The translations under genes and the position numbers were made by a program. A stretch of 24,865 nucleotides of DNA from Chromera velia. Taxonomy: Eukaryota > Sar > Chromeraceae. Where the stretch lies: contig JAHBMJ010004847.1 of NCBI GenBank assembly GCA_018398765.1, positions 1 through 24,865 on the forward strand. The letters are read 5' to 3'. Positions 19,457 to 24,865 of this stretch are shown here, one piece after another (the stretch's first letter is position 1; each line of letters opens with the position of its first letter). The notes beneath the pieces are model-generated. The model worked only from the letters and a program-made list of their open reading frames with translations. It did not search any database and was not told the origin of the DNA.

Positions 19457-20241
19457 TACACAGTACGGTTAGGAGTTACTACTGTCCCTTTTTAGCTAGT
19501 AGCGAGTTACCATCAGTTTGGTAACCATGAGATGGTAACCAGCAGACTTGAAGGCATATACCACTAGCTATCATGGTAGTTCAAGGAAAAACTCTGGTAA
19601 AAACAGTATAAAACAGTTGCTAAACCTATTTTAAAGCCGGACTACTTAACTTATTAGCGATTTAAAGCCCTGAAATGATTATACTAAAATAATATAGGCT
19701 ATGTACAATGATATAGTAGTTCTAGGCGCCGGCTAGAGAAAAAAAAAAGAAAAAAAATAACCGATTTGAGAAGATCTTTTTTTTTTTTTTTTACTTTTCA
19801 ACCCTGAACAACTTTAAACACTTAGCAACAGTTGTGCAACACACAAACAATACTTGTACAATACTTGAACAACAGTTATTTGACTGATACAGAAAAAAAA
19901 AAGAAAAAAAGTAAAGGGTTTTGGGGGATTTTTTTTTTTTTTTCTCTAGCCGGCGCCTAGTAGTAGTTATAGTTCAGTCAGAAAATGATGAACATTGAGT
20001 TTTATTAGAATAAACTTTTAATGATTAATAATGAATGCCAAAAACATGATTTTTACTAGTCTTACTACTAAGATTGGTTTTATAGGTTAAGTTTGACTAA
20101 AAATGTGGCCAAATCTGCCTGTTTTTAGCTACTACCACTATCATTCGAACACTACTACCATAACCACAAAATTGGTAACCGGGCGGCCTAGCGCCCGCCT
20201 AGTAACCATCCTACTTTCGTTACTCCTAACCGTACTGTATA
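19457..20241. mobile_element. Non-autonomous DNA transposon, 8-bp TSD (outer)
   Basis: Exact target duplications GTACCAAA flank it at 19449-19456 and 20242-20249. Termini are inverted: TACACAGTACGGTTAGGAG at the left, and the right end reverse-complements to TATACAGTACGGTTAGGAG (about 21 of 23 positions over the full repeat). It breaks one unit of the 203-bp array, whose sequence resumes correctly after it. No transposase ORF is present. GGTAACC motifs recur near both ends. The 8-bp duplication fits the hAT superfamily, though P-type elements also make 8 bp. About 538 bp belong to it, the rest being the nested element and that element's target copy. Confidence 0.9.
19722..19960. mobile_element. 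Nested 239-bp MITE, 8-bp TSD (inner)
   Basis: Exact duplications TAGTAGTT lie at 19714-19721 and 19961-19968. Termini CTAGGCGCCGGCTAGAG and CTCTAGCCGGCGCCTAG are perfect inverted repeats of 17 bp, continuing into A-tract and T-tract. Inside are further A/T tracts and no ORF. It is inserted within the outer element, so it is the younger of the two. Confidence 0.93.
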
Positions 20242-20747
20242 GTACCAAAGGTATATGCATCTAAGAAGGCTTTACTGTCTTAATTTCAGCTTCTAATTCT
20301 TTTTGGTTCAACAGTCATGAATATTTATTTTTTCAGATTGAACATGAAGGTAGTTATACTTACTGATCGTTGCCTTACTTTCAATCTACATAGCAATACC
20401 ATAATATAACACATTTTTTTCCTAGCATTAAGAAGGTGCATATAAGAAGGCTTTACTGTCTTAATTTCAGCTTCTAATTCTTTTTGGTTCAAAAGTTATG
20501 AATATTTCTAGGAATATCTAGGAATATTTACTTTTTCAGATTGAACATGAAGGTAGTTATACTTAGTGATCCTAGCCTCACTTTCAATCTACATAGCAAT
20601 ACTATAACATAACACATTTTTTTTAGCATTGAAAAACCTGTTTGCAGTATCAAAGGTACATGCATGTAAGAAGGCTTTACTGTCTTAATTTCAGCTTCTA
20701 ATTCCTTTCGGTTTAAAAGTTATGAATATTTACTTTTTCAGATTGAA

Positions 20748-20888
20748 ATGCAGCTGTTAAGCTATTTGCCAAAGGTTGCGAAATAAGGGTCCATCATTTA
20801 ATAATCTGCCTTACGTGTTGTGACTTGCCGAACGCTAGACGCCTATTATGGGCCGATAGCGATGGCGTATGATGATGATGATGATGAT
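20748..20888 (+). mobile_element. ~140-bp insertion ending in GAT repeats
   Basis: The 203-bp unit runs GATTGAACATGAAGGTAGTT elsewhere, but here GATTGAA and GGTAGTT are separated by foreign sequence finishing in about seven GAT/ATG triplets. A simple-repeat 3' tail is typical of SINE or truncated LINE insertions. The penultimate block matches 3215-3243. No tRNA-type promoter boxes were recognised and no clear target duplication was found. Confidence 0.6.
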
Positions 20889-21107
20889 GGTAGTTATACT
20901 TACTGATCCTAGCCTCACTTTCAATCTACATAGCAATACCATAACATGATAACACATTTTTTCTTAGTATTGAAAAACCTGTTTGCAGCATCAAAGGTGC
21001 AAGTAACAAGGCTTTACAGTCTTAATTTCAGCTTCTAATTCCTTTTGGTTCAAAAGTTATGAGTACTTGACTTTGAAGTACTACCTGCAGAAAAGGGAGA
21101 CTCAGTC

Positions 21108-22133
21108 AAATAATAATGCAGACATGCTCACACCACTCTCAATCCAGAGAAAGTAGGCCGGTCTAACGGAGATTGAAAAGCTGCCCATCCTGTTCGTCTC
21201 GAACGTCCTTACCTTCGACAAACCCAACCCTTTCTGCATAAAACACCGTAACTGAATTGCGCCTCTAGGCCCTCCCGACAAAGCTGCAGGGAGAAGCAAG
21301 AAAGTGTGCAGACATGCAGCAATAAATCTTCAACCAGAAGGAGTGGGACAGTGAGACTAGGGGCAAAAAGCCATCTATCTTGCACCTCTCGAAGCCCCCC
21401 ACTTATGTTAAGTCGACACCTATACCTGCAAAACATCCTCACTGCTTGTACCTCCGTGCACCCTAAAACTGACCTGCACAGAGAAGGAGGAAAAGATGCA
21501 GACATGCAAGCATACCTCTTGAACCAGAAGCAGTGGGACAGTGAGACTGGGGGCAAAAAGCCGTCTCTCTTATACCTCTCGAAGCCCCCCTCTTGTGTTA
21601 AGTCGACACCTATACCTGCAAAACACCCTCACTGCTTGTACCTCCATGCACCCTAAAACTGACCTGCACAGAGAAGGAGGGAAAGATACAGACATGCAGG
21701 CATACCTCTTGAACCAGAAGGAATGGGACAGTGAGACTGGGGGCAAAAAACCGTCTATCTTCTACCTCTCGAACCCCTCTTCTTATGTTAAGTCGACACC
21801 TATACCTGTAAAACACCCTCCACTGCTTGTACCTCCATACACCCTAAAACTGACCTGCACAAAGAAGGAGGAAAAGATACAGACATGCAGCAATAAATCT
21901 TCAACCAGAAGGAGTAGGACAGTGAGACTAGGGGCAAAAAGCCGTCTATCTTGTACCTCTCGAAGCCCCCCTCTTGTGTCAAGTCGACACCTATACCTGC
22001 AAAACACCCTCCACTGCTTGTACCTCCATGCACCCTAAAACTGACCTGCACAGAGAAGGAGGAAAAGATGCAGACATGTAGGCATACCTCTTGAACCAGA
22101 AGGAATGGGATAGTGAGACTGGAGGTAGAAAGC
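21108..22133 (-). repeat. 190-191-bp tandem array, right-arm orientation
   Basis: The anchor GCAGACATG (or ACAGACATG) is at 21308, 21498, 21688, 21879 and 22070, spacings 190, 190, 191 and 191. A much more diverged unit starts at 21117. It is the reverse complement of the family at 18804-19123. The unit is not a multiple of three, so the ORFs through it are not a conserved repeat protein. Confidence 0.93.
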
Positions 22134-22156
22134 ACACACACACACACATACACACA

Positions 22157-22210
<54 letters not shown>

Positions 22211-22890
22211 CACACACACACGCATACACAAATAGACACAGACTGACTGACGGACTGACTGACTGATTGATCGATTGACTGGTTGACTGACTTTCTGACT
22301 GGCTGACTGACTGACTGACTGACTCAGTCTGGCTGACTGGCTGACCGGCTGACTGCCTGACTTTCTGAGTGACTGACTTTCTGACTGGCTGACTGACTGA
22401 TTGGCAGACCTAGGGTATGACACTAAAAATAAAAATTAATTATAACCTCCCCCCCCTGGGGTTTTAAACAAAAACCTACACTCTAAAAATATATTTTTTG
22501 TGGTTCTGAACCAAAAAGAACCACATTGCAATATAAAAAGAGTCACTAGCTTGTAAATCTTTTCAGTTCTGGCAAGAAAACTACTAGGTGCCAGGTAAAG
22601 TTCCAAAATATCTAGAAGGGTGGTTCAGGAACTCAAAACAGAACTCACCTGAACTGGCTGGAACCGACAAGAACCAACTTTCTGTGCACTTTCTATGCAT
22701 TTAGCTGTCGTCAGACTGCTCTTCTAACTCTTGAAAGGCTGTTTTAAGACGNTGTACCTCCATGCACCCTAAAACTGACCTGCACAGAGAAGGAGGAAAA
22801 GATGCAGACATGCAGGCATACCTCTTGAACCAGAAGGAATGGGATAGTGAGACTGGAGGTAGAAAGCACACACACACACACATACACACA

Positions 22891-22934
<44 letters not shown>

Positions 22935-23475
22935 CACACACACACGCATACACAAATAGACACAGACTGACTGACGGACTGACTGACTGATTGATCGATT
23001 GACTGGTTGACTGACTTTCTGACTGGCTGACTGACTGACTGACTGACTCAGTCTGGCTGACTGGCTGACCGGCTGACTGCCTGACTTTCTGAGTGACTGA
23101 CTTTCTGACTGGCTGACTGACTGATTGGCAGACCTAGGGTATGACACTAAAAATAAAAATTAATTATAACCTCCCCCCCCTGGGGTTTTAAACAAAAACC
23201 TACACTCTAAAAATATATTTTTTGTGGTTCTGAACCAAAAAGAACCACATTGCAATATAAAAAGAGTCACTAGCTTGTAAATCTTTTCAGTTCTGGCAAG
23301 AAAACTACTAGGTGCCAGGTAAAGTTCCAAAATATCTAGAAGGGTGGTTCAGGAACTCAAAACAGAACTCACCTGAACTGGCTGGAACCGACAAGAACCA
23401 ACTTTCTGTGCACTTTCTATGCATTTAGCTGTCGTCAGACTGCTCTTCTAACTCTTGAAAGGCTGTTTTAAGACG
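22019..23475. repeat. ~730-bp direct duplication around a single N
   Basis: 22019-22751 (ending TTTTAAGACG) is followed by N at 22752 and then the same sequence at 22753-23475, again ending TTTTAAGACG. The copies differ by one substitution (GACATGTAGG versus GACATGCAGG) and about 10 bp of CA-repeat length. Two abutting contigs with an unrecognised overlap, or two haplotypes placed in series, explains this better than a real duplication. Confidence 0.9.
22134..22401. repeat. CA microsatellite and CTGA array
   Basis: CA repeats with CATACA interruptions to about 22230, then degenerate CTGA/CTGG tetramers. The CTGA array is the inverted counterpart of the CAGT array at 17579-18740. Repeated nearly identically at 22866-23125. 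Confidence 0.9.
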
Positions 23476-24114
23476 TGCAAGCTCTTCAGTCTCAACTCAT
23501 AGACCATCTTCAACCATAACGGCCTCATGAACCCCCAAAAAAATGTCACTGATCGGAATGTCGTCTAATTGAGACATACATGAACGGCACATTGTCAAAG
23601 GAGAAAAAACAATAGCATTAGAATTTTTACTCGCTGAAACGGTAGTCGATTCATATGAAATCGATTCATTCTGCTTCATTTAACGGTCTAAGACTGACTG
23701 AGATCATTTATGTCATTTATCTGGTCATGCATAACTCTGATTGACCGTCATACATGAGTCTGATCAATCATGGAGAGCTAAATCATCAGTTGAGAGCTTG
23801 GTTTGGACGGTTCAAGCCCGGTTCTCACCGTTTTGATTGGGTTCCTTCTGGTTCAGAAAAGTTCTAATAGTTCTTGTCTCTGTTTATTTGGTTCATGAAC
23901 CAATGACCAGAACCGGAAGTGACACCGACCTCAGAACCAACTATAACCACTTAAAACTTACTTGAACCTTAGATCTATACTCTAATTAGTGGTTCTTTAG
24001 GGTTTTTTTGCTTTTTAAAGTTTGTAAATTGAGTTAAAGTTTTATTTTTTTATCAAAAAAGTTGTAGGAACCACACATGTAGTTAGGGATCGTCCGTAGA
24101 GTGTCATACCCTAG
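23134..24114. mobile_element. 981-bp DNA transposon with 8-bp TSD and GGTTC sites
   Basis: Target duplications TGGCAGAC at 23126-23133 and 24115-24122 lie in the CTGA array. Termini CTAGGGTATGACACT and AGTGTCATACCCTAG are perfect inverted repeats. About 17 GGTTC or GAACC motifs cluster at 23225-23400 and 23808-24075 and are absent from the middle, like subterminal transposase-binding sites. A left-end copy of the element (from 22410, target copy 22402-22409) precedes the N at 22752. Likely hAT-like and non-autonomous. A short decayed ORF is inside. Confidence 0.9.
23425..23679 (-). pseudogene. Small broken ORF inside the transposon
   Basis: Minus-strand reading from ATG at 23679 gives 60 codons, an in-frame TGA at 23494-23496, then 23 more codons to TAA at 23425-23427. 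The part after the stop is acidic and helical (ELARLKTAFQELEEQSDD). No known domain is recognised. It may be a relic of the element's own protein or chance. Confidence 0.35.
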
Positions 24115-24480
24115 TGGCAGACTGACTTTCTGACTGACTGACTGATTGACTGGTTGACTGACTGCGGCTGACCGACTGACTGGCTGGAGTGTGTGCCTAC
24201 CTTGGTGCCTCCTTGAGTGTCTACATGTCTGTCTGCCCCCTTCAACAGTGGCAGGCACACCATTTTCATCATCGGGGGGGGACATACATACACATACACA
24301 TACGCACATACATACATACTGACTGACTGACTGATTGGTTGACTGACTGACTGACTAACCGACTGACTGACTAACTGACCGGCTGACTGGCTGACTGTTC
24401 GACTGGTTGACTGACTGACTAACTGGCTCACTGACTAACTGGCTGACTGATTGGTTGTCTGACTGACTGACTCACTGGCC
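24115..24480. repeat. CTGA array, right-hand part
   Basis: Degenerate CTGA/CTGG/TTGA tetramers, split at about 24185-24318 by a unique block and CATA repeats. It continues the array interrupted by the transposon. Confidence 0.9.
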
Positions 24481-24565
24481 TGTGTGCCTTCGGTGGTGCC
24501 TCCCTAAGTGCCTACATGTCTGTGTGCCCCGGCAGGCACACCACTGTCATCATCGGGGGGGGATA
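24186..24565 (+). repeat. Two copies of the right boundary block
   Basis: A block of about 85 bp (GTGTGCCT, TGGTGCCTCC, CTACATGTCTGT, GGCAGGCACACCA, TCATCATCGGGGGGG) occurs at about 24189-24280 and again at about 24481-24562, each followed by CATA-type repeats. The inner part matches the inverted motif at 17516-17540. Confidence 0.85.
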
Positions 24566-24756
24566 CACATACACACATACATGCACACATACACATGCGG
24601 AGCGAGAGGAACACAGACACACACCAACACAGGGCCAAGAGAGTGGGGCACAGAGAGAGGAAGAAAGAGAGAAGCAATGATGCGGAATGAAGAAGGGAAG
24701 GATTTCGAAGGAAAGAAAGAAGGAAGGAAGGGAAGGAAGGGAGCAAGGAAACCCAC
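24566..24756. other. Microsatellite and purine-rich flank
   Basis: CATA/CACA repeats to about 24600, then AG-rich sequence with GGAA units (24718-24745). On the minus strand the purine-rich part would be the start of an intron following the exon at the right edge. Confidence 0.6.
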
Positions 24757-24865
24757 CTATTGTGCCAGCGAGCCGGGCGAAGCTCTGCCGAAACGGTACT
24801 CCGGATACCGGGTGCCCACACTGCTGATCCCCTCTTTCCGAGCCCGAGCCTCCATCTCTCCCGGA
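24757..24865 (-). CDS. Possible partial exon at window edge
   Basis: A GC-rich block unlike the adjacent repeats. On the minus strand it ends at a good donor, AATAG|GTGGGT (GT at 24756-24755), and two frames are open across it to that donor; the third runs open to a TAG exactly at the donor. One reads RYPEYRFGRASPGS, the others are also plausible, so I do not assign a frame or a product. The rest of the gene would lie beyond the window. Confidence 0.3.
   Translation of the reverse strand, partial: PGEMEARARKEGISSVGTRYPEYRFGRASPGSLAQ

Larger units (their letters stand above)
19124..21070. repeat. 203-bp tandem array, interrupted by three insertions
   Basis: The anchor TTTACTTTTTCAGAT (or a close variant) occurs at 19124, 19327, 20324, 20527 and 20729. 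Spacings are 203, 997, 203 and 202; subtracting the 785-bp element plus its 8-bp target copy makes the second 204. The array runs out about 21066 after another insertion. Shared landmarks per unit include CTCACTTTCAATCTACATAG and AAGGCTTTACTGTCTTAATT. No coding is apparent. Confidence 0.93.

Noticed and set aside
19124-22133. Regular ~200-bp repeats as a possible CRISPR-type array
   Set aside because: Units are long and contiguous with no short repeat/unique spacer pattern, and the context is eukaryotic.
21209-22423. Minus-strand ORFs through the 190-bp array that look like a repeat protein
   Set aside because: The period is 190-191 bp, not a multiple of three, so successive units are read in different frames.

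Overview
The window looks like nuclear DNA of a unicellular eukaryote. Genes are split by spliceosomal GT-AG introns of about 150-1350 nt, coding exons are GC-rich, and more than half the window is tetranucleotide satellite, microsatellite and transposon sequence. The gene style (secretory proteins, pepsin-type protease with a signal anchor, introns opening GTCAGT, CAGT/CTGT arrays) fits a chromerid-type alveolate alga such as Chromera. That assignment is from memory of genome style and is not proven here. Stretches of N at 14847-14865, 14984 and 22752 show it is a draft scaffold.

Left part (1-8717). A 52-bp higher-order satellite (1-240) leads into simple repeats. A five-exon gene model on + (1236-3637) gives a 144-residue, highly charged, possibly nuclear protein of unknown function; its last intron carries a CTTT microsatellite. 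Positions 3638-5500 hold only microsatellites. On the minus strand (7978-5501) lies a four-exon gene for a secreted metallo-beta-lactamase-fold hydrolase with its metal ligands intact. A 739-bp divergent spacer follows.

Centre (8718-12281). A six-exon + strand gene encodes a 646-residue membrane-anchored pepsin-family aspartic protease with both catalytic Asp motifs, the flap Tyr and a Lys/Glu-rich tail containing a three-copy 14-residue repeat. The two secretory-pathway genes are divergently arranged.

Right part (12282-24865). AT-rich spacer with a few GC-rich hairpins is followed by a 2.2-kb polypyrimidine tract (14187-16385) with internal 180-bp and ~380-bp duplications. From about 17.5 kb to 24.55 kb the sequence forms a large imperfect inverted structure: boundary motif, CAGT array, ~194-bp repeats, a central 203-bp tandem array, ~190-bp repeats in the opposite orientation, CTGA array, boundary motif. 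Three non-autonomous DNA transposons, each with terminal inverted repeats and an exact 8-bp target duplication, sit inside it; two are nested one within the other. A ~730-bp near-perfect duplication around the single N at 22752 is most likely an assembly artefact. A possible partial minus-strand exon reaches the right edge.
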